Source: Candidatus Alloscillospira gallinarum (GTDB lineage: Bacteria > Bacillota > Clostridia > Oscillospirales > Oscillospiraceae). From it: a DNA stretch of 13,805 bases. How positions within the stretch are numbered: the first letter of the stretch is position 1; every line of letters begins with the position of its first letter. The notes beneath the pieces were generated by a model, which was not told where the DNA came from, made no database searches, and saw only the letters and a program-made list of their open reading frames with translations. Both the position numbers and the translations under genes were made by a program. Below are positions 6,907 through 13,734 of this stretch, piece by piece. Location: assembly GCA_904420055.1 (NCBI GenBank), contig CAJFTV010000116.1:1-13805 (forward strand), given 5' to 3'.

Positions 6907-6973
6907 AGACGGTCGGCTTTTTCCGGTTTCTGTTCCCCGTGGGTTTTCCCACTTCCGTCAGTTGCAGAAATCC
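6902..6973 (-). promoter_or_regulatory. ZTP/ZMP riboswitch (pfl motif) controlling the purine operon
   Basis: The aptamer matches the conserved pfl architecture. P1 is TTTCTG (6965-6970) with CAGAAA (6927-6932), extended by GG/CC past a bulged A. P2 is GTGGG (6948-6952) with CCCAC (6939-6943) closed by an A4 loop. The conserved GGGGAAC follows P2, close to the usual GGGGAGC. After a short linker comes the hallmark 3' hairpin GCCGACCGTCTGGGCA (6902-6917). The expected pseudoknot is intact: GACGG (6955-6959) after P1 is fully complementary to CCGTC (6908-6912) in the 3' loop. ZMP (AICAR) and ZTP are the established ligands of this class and signal 10-formyl-folate shortage. The genes controlled here include two formyl-folate-dependent enzymes, purN and purH. 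Confidence 0.93.
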
Positions 6974-6991
6974 GACATGTTTTATATGCTG

Positions 6992-7021
6992 ATTATAAAT
7001 CATACAGAGGTTTTTTGTCAA
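6992..7021 (-). promoter_or_regulatory. Housekeeping promoter of the purine operon
   Basis: A perfect -35 TTGACA (7016-7021) and a perfect -10 TATAAT (6992-6997) are separated by 18 nt on the minus strand. Transcription should start near 6985, about 12 nt before the riboswitch aptamer. I did not recognise a PurR PurBox nearby. Confidence 0.85.
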
Positions 7022-7038
7022 TGACATAAGCACAAAAC

Positions 7039-7062
7039 GGGCCGATTTGCCCGGCTTGGCCC
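7039..7062. promoter_or_regulatory. GC-rich interrupted palindrome between two divergent promoters
   Basis: GGGCC (7039-7043) and GGCCC (7058-7062) form a 5-bp inverted repeat around a GCCCGGC core, located between the -35 of the purine promoter and the -35 of the transporter promoter in an otherwise AT-rich stretch. It might be an operator for a regulator acting on either promoter, but the arms are short and no known site was recognised. Confidence 0.25.
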
Positions 7063-7070
7063 AAAACCTA

Positions 7071-7099
7071 TTGAGCATATGGCAAAATGGGCATATAAT
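7071..7099 (+). promoter_or_regulatory. Housekeeping promoter of the MATE transporter operon
   Basis: -35 TTGAGC (7071-7076) and a perfect -10 TATAAT (7094-7099) have the optimal 17-nt spacing on the plus strand. The start would fall near 7106, leaving a short leader of about 26 nt before the ATG at 7132, so no riboswitch is expected on this side. Confidence 0.8.
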
Positions 7100-7131
7100 T
7101 GAAATTAATAAAAATATGACGGAGTGGTGTG

Positions 7132-8496
7132 ATGAAGGAAAAGACAATGATAAGGGACCTCACAGAGGGGAATGTGAGGTCTCAGCTTATCAGGTACTCG
7201 ATGCCGTTTATACTGGCAAATCTTTTGCAGACAGTTTACAACCTTGTGGATATGATTGTGGTTGGGCAGTTTGTTGGAAAAGTTGGCCTTTCAGCCGTGT
7301 CTATAGGCGGAGACCTTTTAAACTTCTTTACATTTATATGCATGGGGTTTTGCTCTGCCGGGCAGATAATAATAGCCCAGTATGTGGGAAAACAGGAGTA
7401 CGACAATGTGAAAAGGGCCATAGGCACGTTTTTTACTTTTATCATGGCGATTGCCATAGTGTTCACAGCGGTGGGACTAATATTCAAGGACGCTTTTCTG
7501 CAATTTATGAATGTGCCGGAGGACGCCTATAAGCAGGCGTATGACTACACGGTGGTTTGCTCTGCCGGACTTGTTTTTGTCTATGGCTACAATATTGTCG
7601 CCGCAGTTTTAAGGGGAATGGGAAACTCAAAGACGCCTCTTGTGTTTGTGGCGGTTGCGGCTGTAATTAATTTTGTCCTGGACTATATACTTGTAGCAAT
7701 TTATGACACGGGAGCCGCTGGTGCGGCGGTTGCCACGGTTTTCGGACAGGGAGTGGCGTTTATAAGCGCGATTGTATATCTTTACCGCAGGAGAGAGCAG
7801 TTTAATTTTGATTTTAAGCTTAAAAGCTTTAAAATAGACGGCAAAATAATGGGCCTTATTGTGCGGCTTGGAATACCAATGGCACTGCAAAGCTGTGCCA
7901 TAATTGTCTCGGCGCTGGTGGTAAACTCATTTATAAACGCTTATGGAGTTGTGGCGTCGGCGGTGACGGGCGTTGGCAACAAGCTGGGAAATGTTGCCAG
8001 TATTGTGACCAACGGACTTAACACCGCCGGAGCTGCCATGGTGGGGCAGAATTTTGCCGCGGGAAAGCAGGACAGAATGAAAAAGATTGTAAATCTCGTA
8101 GGGATTTACAGCCTTATATTTGCCGGGATACTGTCGGTTATAATGCTTGCGGCTCCTGAAGCGGTGTTTGGGATATTTGACAACTCCCCGGACGTTATGG
8201 ATATGGCCAGAGATTATGTGGTGATAGCAATTATAAACTTCTTCGGATTTGCCACAAGGGCGCCGTTTCTGGCTCTTATAAACGGACAGGGCTTTGCGGC
8301 GCTGAGCTTTGTAGGGGGAATTATGGACGGCGTTGTAATCCGGATATTCCTCTCGATTTTCCTGGGGAAAACCATGGGAATGGGCATAATGGGGTTCTGG
8401 ATTGGCAGTGTTGTCGCAGGATATGCGTACGGAGTAGTGGGCAGCTTCTACTATTTTACCGGTCTGTGGAAAAAGCGTGCCCTTGCAATAAAGTGA
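7132..8496 (+). CDS. MATE-family multidrug/cation efflux transporter
   Basis: A polytopic inner-membrane protein of 454 aa, the typical MATE length, expected to exchange a substrate for Na+ or H+. It has two homologous halves with about twelve hydrophobic segments. The first half begins LTEGNVRSQLIRYSMPFILA, the usual N-terminal MATE entry into helix 1, followed by NLVDMIVVGQFVG. The repeat begins at LGIPMALQSCAIIVSALVVN, with VGQNFAAGKQDRMKK matching the loop of the first half (VGKQEYDNVKRAIG). ATG at 7132 is chosen because GGAG lies 7 nt upstream; a GTG sits directly before it at 7129. It is the first gene of a four-gene plus-strand cluster. The substrate cannot be read from sequence; neighbours with DUF169, HAD and Cys-rich domains give no clear hint. 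Confidence 0.92.
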   Translation: MKEKTMIRDLTEGNVRSQLIRYSMPFILANLLQTVYNLVDMIVVGQFVGKVGLSAVSIGGDLLNFFTFICMGFCSAGQIIIAQYVGKQEYDNVKRAIGTFFTFIMAIAIVFTAVGLIFKDAFLQFMNVPEDAYKQAYDYTVVCSAGLVFVYGYNIVAAVLRGMGNSKTPLVFVAVAAVINFVLDYILVAIYDTGAAGAAVATVFGQGVAFISAIVYLYRRREQFNFDFKLKSFKIDGKIMGLIVRLGIPMALQSCAIIVSALVVNSFINAYGVVASAVTGVGNKLGNVASIVTNGLNTAGAAMVGQNFAAGKQDRMKKIVNLVGIYSLIFAGILSVIMLAAPEAVFGIFDNSPDVMDMARDYVVIAIINFFGFATRAPFLALINGQGFAALSFVGGIMDGVVIRIFLSIFLGKTMGMGIMGFWIGSVVAGYAYGVVGSFYYFTGLWKKRALAIK

Positions 8497-8540
8497 TACG
8501 GCGTGTTACAATTATTTAAATGAATAAAGGAGGTTATCCC

Positions 8541-9293
8541 ATGAAAAACGACTATTCTGTACTTGCAAAGCTGGAGCTTTGCGATAAGCCAATTGGCGTA
8601 AAATATGGATTTTTCAGACCTGAGGGCATAGAGCCGCTTGAAAAAGACGCGGCAATGAGCCTCTGCGAGATGATGCGTCTATGTCAGAGAGAAGACCGGG
8701 CTTTCTACTTTTCCAAAGACCACACGGAGACCTGTGTGGGAAAGATTCTGTTAGGCATGGAGGATATGGCCCCCTTTGCCGAGAGCGGACAAATTGGTGC
8801 GCGGCTCGGTGTTTTTGACGAGCCCCGGTGCAACCAGCATTTTTATCAGTATGTGTCGAAGATGGACAGGGGCACGGTGAATTACGTGTCATTTGCCCCT
8901 TATGACAAGATGAATTTTGAGCCGGACGTGCTGGTTATAAGTGCACCGGCAGAGAAAGCGGAGCTTGTAATGCGGGCTATGACGTATTCCACGGGAGAGA
9001 TGTACAAGTCCTCCTGCACTCCGGTTATGGGCTGCTCTTGGCTGCTTATTTATCCGTTTAAAACTCAGGAGGTAAACTTTATTGTCCCGGCGCTTGTCCA
9101 CGGACCACACGGCAGGGAGCTCTATTCCCCCGATACGCTTCTCATAGGCATACCGTACAGGTGGATACCGGCGGTACTGCGGGGCCTCAATGAGATGACT
9201 TACCATCTCGAGGGTCACGAGAGCCGTGAGAAATATTACGCGGAGTTTGAGGGGATACTGGCTGACCTTGCAGAGCGGTCCAAAAATCCGTAA
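8541..9293 (+). CDS. DUF169 family protein (COG2043), function unknown
   Basis: A cytoplasmic protein of 250 aa without signal peptide or membrane helices. The pattern SLCEMMRLCQREDRAFYFS, then TETCVGKILLGM, then MGCSWLLIYPF resembles the DUF169 family (archaeal and anaerobe-rich, uncharacterised). Several conserved Cys residues (in LCEMMRLC, ETCVGK, SSCTP and GCSW) suggest metal, cofactor or cluster binding, which is inference. ATG at 8541 is selected because a strong AAAGGAGG lies 7 nt before it; an in-frame ATG at 8520 precedes that ribosome binding site. It lies 44 nt after the transporter with no terminator between, and 12 nt before the HAD phosphatase, so it is probably cotranscribed with both. 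Confidence 0.85.
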   Translation: MKNDYSVLAKLELCDKPIGVKYGFFRPEGIEPLEKDAAMSLCEMMRLCQREDRAFYFSKDHTETCVGKILLGMEDMAPFAESGQIGARLGVFDEPRCNQHFYQYVSKMDRGTVNYVSFAPYDKMNFEPDVLVISAPAEKAELVMRAMTYSTGEMYKSSCTPVMGCSWLLIYPFKTQEVNFIVPALVHGPHGRELYSPDTLLIGIPYRWIPAVLRGLNEMTYHLEGHESREKYYAEFEGILADLAERSKNP

Positions 9294-9305
9294 GGAGCGG
9301 GACAG

Positions 9306-9989
9306 ATGGACATGGCAAAACATGCCGCAATATTTGACCTTGACGGCACGCTTTTAAACTCCATAGAGGATTTATACTTGAGCATGAACTTTGTCCTGAA
9401 AAGAAACGGCTTTCCTGAGCGGACGCTTTCAGAGATACGGGGATTTGTAGGGGACGGAATTTATAAGCTGTGCCAAAGGGCTCTTCCATACGGCACAAAA
9501 AATGAGACAGTGCAGAGAGTTTTTGAAGAGATGCACGGCTATTACATGGAGCACTGTATGGAAAAGTCAGCGCCGTATCCCGGCATTACCCGCATGCTTG
9601 AGAGGCTTAAAGCCGCCGGGGTAAAAACTGCCGTTGTGTCAAATAAGAGCGATGACGCCGTGAAAAAGATATGTTCCTATTACTTCGGTGAGACTGTCAG
9701 TACCGCGATAGGCGAGCGTGAACAGGCGGGGATAAGGAAAAAGCCGGCACCCGATTCAGTTCTTGCCGCCCTTGGTGTTTTAGGTGTGACGGCGGAAAAG
9801 GCTGTGTATATCGGGGACTCTCAGGTGGACGTATACACCGCGCAGAACAGCGGTATGGACGGCATTGCCGTAACGTGGGGGTTCAGGACAAGGGCGGAGC
9901 TGGAGCGCGCAGGGGCTCGGGTTTTTGCGGATACGCCTGAAAAACTTTTTGAGCTCATATGCGGATACGATGATGGAGCGCATATATGA
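9306..9989 (+). CDS. HAD-superfamily phosphatase, phosphoglycolate phosphatase-like
   Basis: The 227-aa product has all four HAD motifs: DLDGTLLNS (11-19; nucleophile Asp-11 and acid/base Asp-13), SNK (112-114), Lys in KKPAPD (145-150), and GDSQVD (170-175) with its metal-binding Asp residues. The helical cap between motifs I and II marks subfamily IA, as in Gph/PGP and pyrophosphatase PpaX-type enzymes. The substrate is a small phosphoester that cannot be named from sequence. AAGGAG lies 8 nt before the ATG at 9306; a second ATG at 9312 is less well placed. Its stop overlaps the next gene by 4 nt (ATGA). Confidence 0.9.
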   Translation: MDMAKHAAIFDLDGTLLNSIEDLYLSMNFVLKRNGFPERTLSEIRGFVGDGIYKLCQRALPYGTKNETVQRVFEEMHGYYMEHCMEKSAPYPGITRMLERLKAAGVKTAVVSNKSDDAVKKICSYYFGETVSTAIGEREQAGIRKKPAPDSVLAALGVLGVTAEKAVYIGDSQVDVYTAQNSGMDGIAVTWGFRTRAELERAGARVFADTPEKLFELICGYDDGAHI

Positions 9990-10360
9990 AGCGTGAAATG
10001 GGAATTGCTAGGTGCGGACTTGCCTGTTGCCTGTGTTCGGAAAATGACAGCTGCTCAGGCTGCAATACCGGAAAATGTCCGGAAAAAGAGTGGTGCGAGA
10101 TTAGAAAATGCACCATGTCCCGCGGCATAGGGCACTGCTTTGAGTGTGACGAGGACTGCCGGAAGGGGATTTTAAGAAAGATAAAGCCGTATGCGTTCAC
10201 ATTATTCGCAAGGCAGTACGGTGAAGAGACGCTTCTTGACTGTCTGGAACACAATGAGAAAAACGGTGTTGTGTATCACCGGGAAGGATTTTGCGGCGAC
10301 TATGATGATTTTGAAGATTTAGGTGAGCTCACAGAGTTTATTAGAACCGGACGGAGGTAG
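9986..10360 (+). CDS. Small Cys-rich DUF3795 family protein
   Basis: The 124-aa product opens with a dense cysteine array: RCGLACCLCSENDSCSGC (9-26), then GKCPEKEWCEIRKC (29-42) and HCFECDEDC (50-58). The R/Y-CGL-C-C-C pattern with CSGC, WC-IR-C and C-EC is characteristic of DUF3795, thought to bind zinc or possibly an iron-sulfur cluster. The C-terminal half is acidic without recognisable motifs. ATG at 9986 overlaps the HAD stop by 4 nt, so it is probably translated by coupling. Its function is unknown. It is the last gene before a bidirectional terminator. Confidence 0.85.
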   Translation: MKREMGIARCGLACCLCSENDSCSGCNTGKCPEKEWCEIRKCTMSRGIGHCFECDEDCRKGILRKIKPYAFTLFARQYGEETLLDCLEHNEKNGVVYHREGFCGDYDDFEDLGELTEFIRTGRR

Positions 10361-10450
10361 TGCTTGCATTTGTGGTGCCGGCAGTGATAAAAGTCCTGCG
10401 CACAGATTTTATAAAGCTCTAAAGTGAGACAAACCGTTTTCAGACACGCT

Positions 10451-10475
10451 AAAAGGGCCCTGCAGGGGCCCTTTT
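10451..10475. terminator. Bidirectional terminator between convergent genes
   Basis: A perfect 10-bp stem, AAAAGGGCCC (10451-10460) with GGGCCCTTTT (10466-10475), encloses a 5-nt loop. The U4 run is present in both directions. It lies 90 nt after the DUF3795 stop and 18 nt after the ypeB stop, so it can serve both converging transcripts. The stretch 10361-10450 shows nothing else recognisable. Confidence 0.85.
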
Positions 10476-10492
10476 ACCATATTTCTAAGTGT

Positions 10493-11848
10493 TTACGTTG
10501 TGAGAGTTCCGCTCTCCGTCTCAATTAAAATCAGTATCCGCTCCTCATTTCCCGTCTCACAGTTTACATATACTATAATGTGTTCACCTTCTGCATTTTC
10601 GCATTTAAACTCATGGCAGAGCACCTCATATTTTCCGCTGGTAGGAATAATTGCAAGTTCGTGTGAGAGCACGGTTAAGACGGGAGAAACGCGGCTCTGT
10701 GCCTCCTCGGCGGAGACTGATATCTGTGGAATTGTACGCTCCGTGTGGCTCATAAAATAGCCGAGGGCCTCAAATCCCACCACTTCACCGTTGTCCAGTG
10801 CAATGGAAACTTTAATCAGGTCAGGGTAGCATATTACTCCCTCCTGAGTATATGCGAAGTTTACTGTGCAGACGTTGTTTTCTGTCATATAGTAGCTCTC
10901 GGTCATGGAAGTATATCCCATACTGCCAAGCAGATTTTCCGCCGCCTGTACGGCCTCCTCCTGGGAAATGGAGCCGCCTGTCACAGCCCGGGAGTTTGTA
11001 AACTGCAATATAAGGCCTCCGTTTACAGTCACCTCTACATACAGGGTGCCGCTCTCACGCTGTGCCTCCAGCATGAAAACGGGGACTGTACCCTCTCGCC
11101 GTCCGGTGACAGTCAGTTCACCGGCGGAAATTCCAAGAAATTCCGCAGCGGTATTTCTGGCCTCTTCTTCGCTTACCTCAGGAAGGTCCTTTGTATAAAG
11201 CGGTTCCATTGTAAGAAGGTGCTCTGAAAATGGGCCGTCGTATATGAGTGACGGAATTTCTGGAAATTCACTTTCCATATTCTGCATGCTGCTGCCCAAG
11301 ACATTTTCGGAGATACCATCGGACAGCCCGTACTGGCTGTGTGACAGCTGTGCAATTGTTATCTCTCCCCGGTCAAGCTGGGTCAGAAGCTGCGTAAGAT
11401 TTCCCGACAGTGTTTTTGCCCCCTGAGAAAGTGATTTCAGAGTTTCAAGCTGTTCCTGGGTATAGGTACTGCCTGTCGCCGCGCTTTTTGATATGGAAAA
11501 CGCATAGTCGCCTATTTTTGCTACGAATTCTGTCGTCTTGCTCAGCTCCTCCTGAGAGAAAGGCAGTTCTCCCAGGGACATCTGAGCGGATACGGCTTTT
11601 CCGTATACCTCTGTGCAGGTGGCGGATATCATAGAGGGTGAGGCTGCGTATACGCTTTTTTCCAGTGCCGTGCTTATCTCGTTTACTCCGTTTACGGCAG
11701 AGGTAAAGGCGCGGCGGTAAGTGTTTGTAAGCTGTATTTCGCTGCTTTTCAGACGGCAGTAATTAGATATGGCAAGACCTGTAAGTACAAGTATGCCTGC
11801 AATGGCATATGTCACAGTAATAATTCTGAATTTTCGCGTAAATTTCAA
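10493..11848 (-). CDS. ypeB: YpeB-type spore germination protein with PepSY domains
   Basis: YpeB stabilises and localises the cortex-lytic enzyme SleB in the spore and is made in the forespore in Bacillus. The 451-aa product has one N-terminal membrane segment (about residues 8-27) and a coiled-coil-prone middle rich in S, T, Q and E. The C-terminal half has PepSY-like repeats: VSEEEARNTAAEFLG, ISQEEAVQAAENLLGSMGY, and the conserved ICYPDLIKVSIALDNGEVVGFEA with VSAEEA near the end. The best start is TTG at 11846-11848 (MKFTRKFRIITV) with AGAGG 8 nt upstream; longer in-frame starts (TTG at 11914, GTG at 11857) have worse sites or remove the ribosome binding site. No sleB lies next to it, unlike in Bacillus. 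Its presence argues for a spore former. I could not identify a sigma-G promoter with confidence. Confidence 0.88.
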   Translation of the reverse strand: MKFTRKFRIITVTYAIAGILVLTGLAISNYCRLKSSEIQLTNTYRRAFTSAVNGVNEISTALEKSVYAASPSMISATCTEVYGKAVSAQMSLGELPFSQEELSKTTEFVAKIGDYAFSISKSAATGSTYTQEQLETLKSLSQGAKTLSGNLTQLLTQLDRGEITIAQLSHSQYGLSDGISENVLGSSMQNMESEFPEIPSLIYDGPFSEHLLTMEPLYTKDLPEVSEEEARNTAAEFLGISAGELTVTGRREGTVPVFMLEAQRESGTLYVEVTVNGGLILQFTNSRAVTGGSISQEEAVQAAENLLGSMGYTSMTESYYMTENNVCTVNFAYTQEGVICYPDLIKVSIALDNGEVVGFEALGYFMSHTERTIPQISVSAEEAQSRVSPVLTVLSHELAIIPTSGKYEVLCHEFKCENAEGEHIIVYVNCETGNEERILILIETESGTLTT

Positions 11849-12000
11849 AGAAAACACCTCTTTGGAGACTATTTTTTCACAAAGAGGCAAAATTATTATT
11901 GGGAAAATATTCAAACATGGTAAGACATAAAGGCGTATACATCTTTCGGGTAAATGGGAGTGGGCACCCCTGCCTCGCTGTTTGCGGCGGCATTAACATA
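11849..12000. other. Non-coding gap upstream of ypeB
   Basis: This 152-nt stretch separates ypeB from the gltX terminator. It must contain the ypeB promoter, but no -35/-10 pair convinced me. It has an AT-rich part near 11885-11905 and a GC-rich part near 11955-11990. The 11857-11887 hairpin is listed separately. Confidence 0.5.
11857..11887 (-). promoter_or_regulatory. Hairpin that covers the ypeB ribosome binding site
   Basis: In transcript sense CCTCTTTG (11880-11887) pairs perfectly with CAAAGAGG (11857-11864) across a 15-nt loop. The 3' arm contains the AGAGG ribosome binding site of ypeB. An 8-bp stem over the site, together with a TTG start, would lower or gate translation. There is no U-tract directly after the stem (TGTTTTC follows), so termination is less likely. 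The regulatory role is inference. Confidence 0.5.
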
Positions 12001-12032
12001 AAAATCCGGCGGATTTTGTTCCGCCGGATTTT
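12001..12032. terminator. Strong intrinsic terminator downstream of gltX (bidirectional in form)
   Basis: A 13-bp perfect stem, AAAATCCGGCGGA (12001-12013) with TCCGCCGGATTTT (12020-12032), encloses a 6-nt loop. On the minus strand it ends in a U5 run and lies 15 nt after the gltX stop, so it should end that transcript and insulate ypeB. On the plus strand it is followed by T6 and could work there too. Confidence 0.92.
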
Positions 12033-12047
12033 TTGCCGGTTTTTATC

Positions 12048-13544
12048 CTATTCGGTCATAAGGCGCTGCATGGCCATGCTTATTCTGTTCAGCGACTCAT
12101 ATCTGCCTAAAATATGGCAAATTTCCACGGCGCCGCCGGGAGTTACAAGCTTTCCGGATACCGCAATGCGAACAGGCCACATTAAGGTGGCGTTTTTAAC
12201 TCCAAGCTGAGCGGCCAGGTCAATCAGCCCGTCGTGTATTGTCTCCTGTTCCCAGTTTGGGAGGTTCTGGAAAAGCGGCAGAACGGCCAGGAGCATATTT
12301 ACGGCCGTGGGCTTGTCACACTTTGATTTCTTATTCTCAAAGAGCTCAAGGCCATACTCCGGCAGTGCCTCGAAAAAGTCAATCTTCTCCGGAATATCCG
12401 TGAGCTTTTCACAGCGCGGCTGAAGTATTGCCGCTATTTTATCGGGATTTATGTCCTCGTTTGTGACAACGCTGCGGATATAGGGCCTGGCGGCCTCTGC
12501 AAATTTTTCCGGAGCCATGGCGCGGATATACTCGCTGTTAAAATATGTGAGCTTTGTCATGTCGAATATGGCGGGGGACTTGGATATGCCGCTTATGTCA
12601 AACACACTGATAAGCTCCTGAAGCGAGAAAATTTCCTGCTCTCCTCCGGGACTCCAGCCCAGAAGGGCGACATAGTTTAAGACGGCGTCAGACAGATAGC
12701 CCATGGAGATTAAATCCTCATATGATGGGTCGCCGTGGCGCTTTGACATCTTGTTGTTCGCGTCCCTCATGACAGGGGGGCAGTGGATATACGCTGGAAT
12801 TTCCCAGCCGAAAGATTTGTACAGGAGGTTATATTTCGGTGAGGAGGAGAGATACTCGCTTCCCCTTATCACATGGGTTATACCCATTAAATGGTCGTCA
12901 ATTACGTTTGCAAAGTTGTAGGTGGGCAGTCCGTCAGACTTTATTAAAACATTGTCGTCAAGGCTGTCGTTTGGAACGGTTATATCGCCGAAAATCATGT
13001 CGGAAAAGGTGGTGCTGCCATCGGCGGGTATTTTCTGGCGGATAACATATGTATCGCCGCGTGCGATGCGCTCTTTTATCTCATTTTCTGAAAGAGAACT
13101 GCACCCGCACTGATGCTTTTTAACTGCTGAGTGGTCGCCGGCGTCGCTGGCATGCTCTTCCTCCTTGCCGCAGAAGCAGCGGTATGCGCCGCCGAGCTCA
13201 ATGAGAAGCTCAGCGTATTTTCCGTATATATCCCGCCTTTCGGTCTGGATATATGGGCCTACCGGCCCGCCAATGTCAGGCCCTTCGTCGTGCGCAAGGC
13301 CGCACTGGTTAAGTGTGGAGTAAATTGCGTCTATGGCACCGTCTACAAGCCGCCCCTGGTCTGTGTCCTCAATTCGGAGGATAAATGTTCCTCCCATGCT
13401 CTTTGCGATGAGATATGTGTACAGAGCGGTGCGGAGATTGCCCACGTGCATATAACCTGTGGGGCTGGGGGCAAAGCGGGTGCGCACCTTTCCCCGGGGT
13501 ATGCGTGCTTCCATCTCCTCAAACCATGATTTGTCAATTGACAT
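12048..13544 (-). CDS. gltX: Glutamyl-tRNA synthetase
   Basis: Charges tRNA-Glu (and, in bacteria without GlnRS, tRNA-Gln) with glutamate; cytoplasmic class Ic synthetase. The 498-aa product has normal length. The Rossmann-fold motif RFAPSPTGYMHVGNLRTALY (residues 23-42) contains the HIGH-type HVGN; KMSKRHG (265-271) is the second ATP-binding motif. A zinc-type knuckle is visible as C123-x-C125 and C146-x-C148. RIEDTD (58-63) and the C-terminal anticodon-binding helical domain are present. A perfect AGGAGG lies 8 nt before ATG 13544, overlapping the stop codon region of the small upstream ORF. It is followed by a strong terminator. Whether it is discriminating cannot be decided here. No T-box leader is seen. 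Confidence 0.98.
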   Translation of the reverse strand: MSIDKSWFEEMEARIPRGKVRTRFAPSPTGYMHVGNLRTALYTYLIAKSMGGTFILRIEDTDQGRLVDGAIDAIYSTLNQCGLAHDEGPDIGGPVGPYIQTERRDIYGKYAELLIELGGAYRCFCGKEEEHASDAGDHSAVKKHQCGCSSLSENEIKERIARGDTYVIRQKIPADGSTTFSDMIFGDITVPNDSLDDNVLIKSDGLPTYNFANVIDDHLMGITHVIRGSEYLSSSPKYNLLYKSFGWEIPAYIHCPPVMRDANNKMSKRHGDPSYEDLISMGYLSDAVLNYVALLGWSPGGEQEIFSLQELISVFDISGISKSPAIFDMTKLTYFNSEYIRAMAPEKFAEAARPYIRSVVTNEDINPDKIAAILQPRCEKLTDIPEKIDFFEALPEYGLELFENKKSKCDKPTAVNMLLAVLPLFQNLPNWEQETIHDGLIDLAAQLGVKNATLMWPVRIAVSGKLVTPGGAVEICHILGRYESLNRISMAMQRLMTE

Positions 13545-13545
13545 T

Positions 13546-13734
13546 TTAAATACCTCCTAAAGTCTGGCCAATATAAGCAGGCCTTGCTAAGCTTTTAAAA
13601 TAATCTGTTAGGATTGGCCCATGTTTGCTGCATGTAATGTGAATAAACTCTTCCGCACCGGCTTTATTATGCACGGTGCAGATTACGTTTGGACACCATC
13701 TCTGGACAGGACAGAGATGCAGATAATCACTCAT
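13546..13734 (-). CDS. Small 62-aa Cys/His-containing protein upstream of gltX, unknown
   Basis: I do not recognise this protein. The product starts MSDYLHLCPVQRWCPNVICT and has four cysteines (8, 14, 19, 35) and several histidines, including HITC and SKHG, which could bind a metal. Evidence that it is real is its arrangement: the ATG overlaps the stop of the upstream open frame by 8 nt (ATGAGTGA), the same overlap type as purN/purO, and its own end contains the gltX ribosome binding site, two bases before gltX begins. No good ribosome binding site of its own is seen, so translation would rely on coupling. It could also be a chance open frame in a leader. Confidence 0.5.
   Translation of the reverse strand: MSDYLHLCPVQRWCPNVICTVHNKAGAEEFIHITCSKHGPILTDYFKSLARPAYIGQTLGGI

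Noticed and set aside
6850..7070. Guanine/adenine purine riboswitch or PurBox upstream of purE
   Set aside because: No purine-aptamer core or PurBox-like repeat is seen. The leader instead matches the ZTP aptamer throughout.
11890..12000. Sigma-G-type promoter for ypeB
   Set aside because: AT-rich candidates near 11885-11940 match the consensus only partly and with poor spacing, so none is listed.
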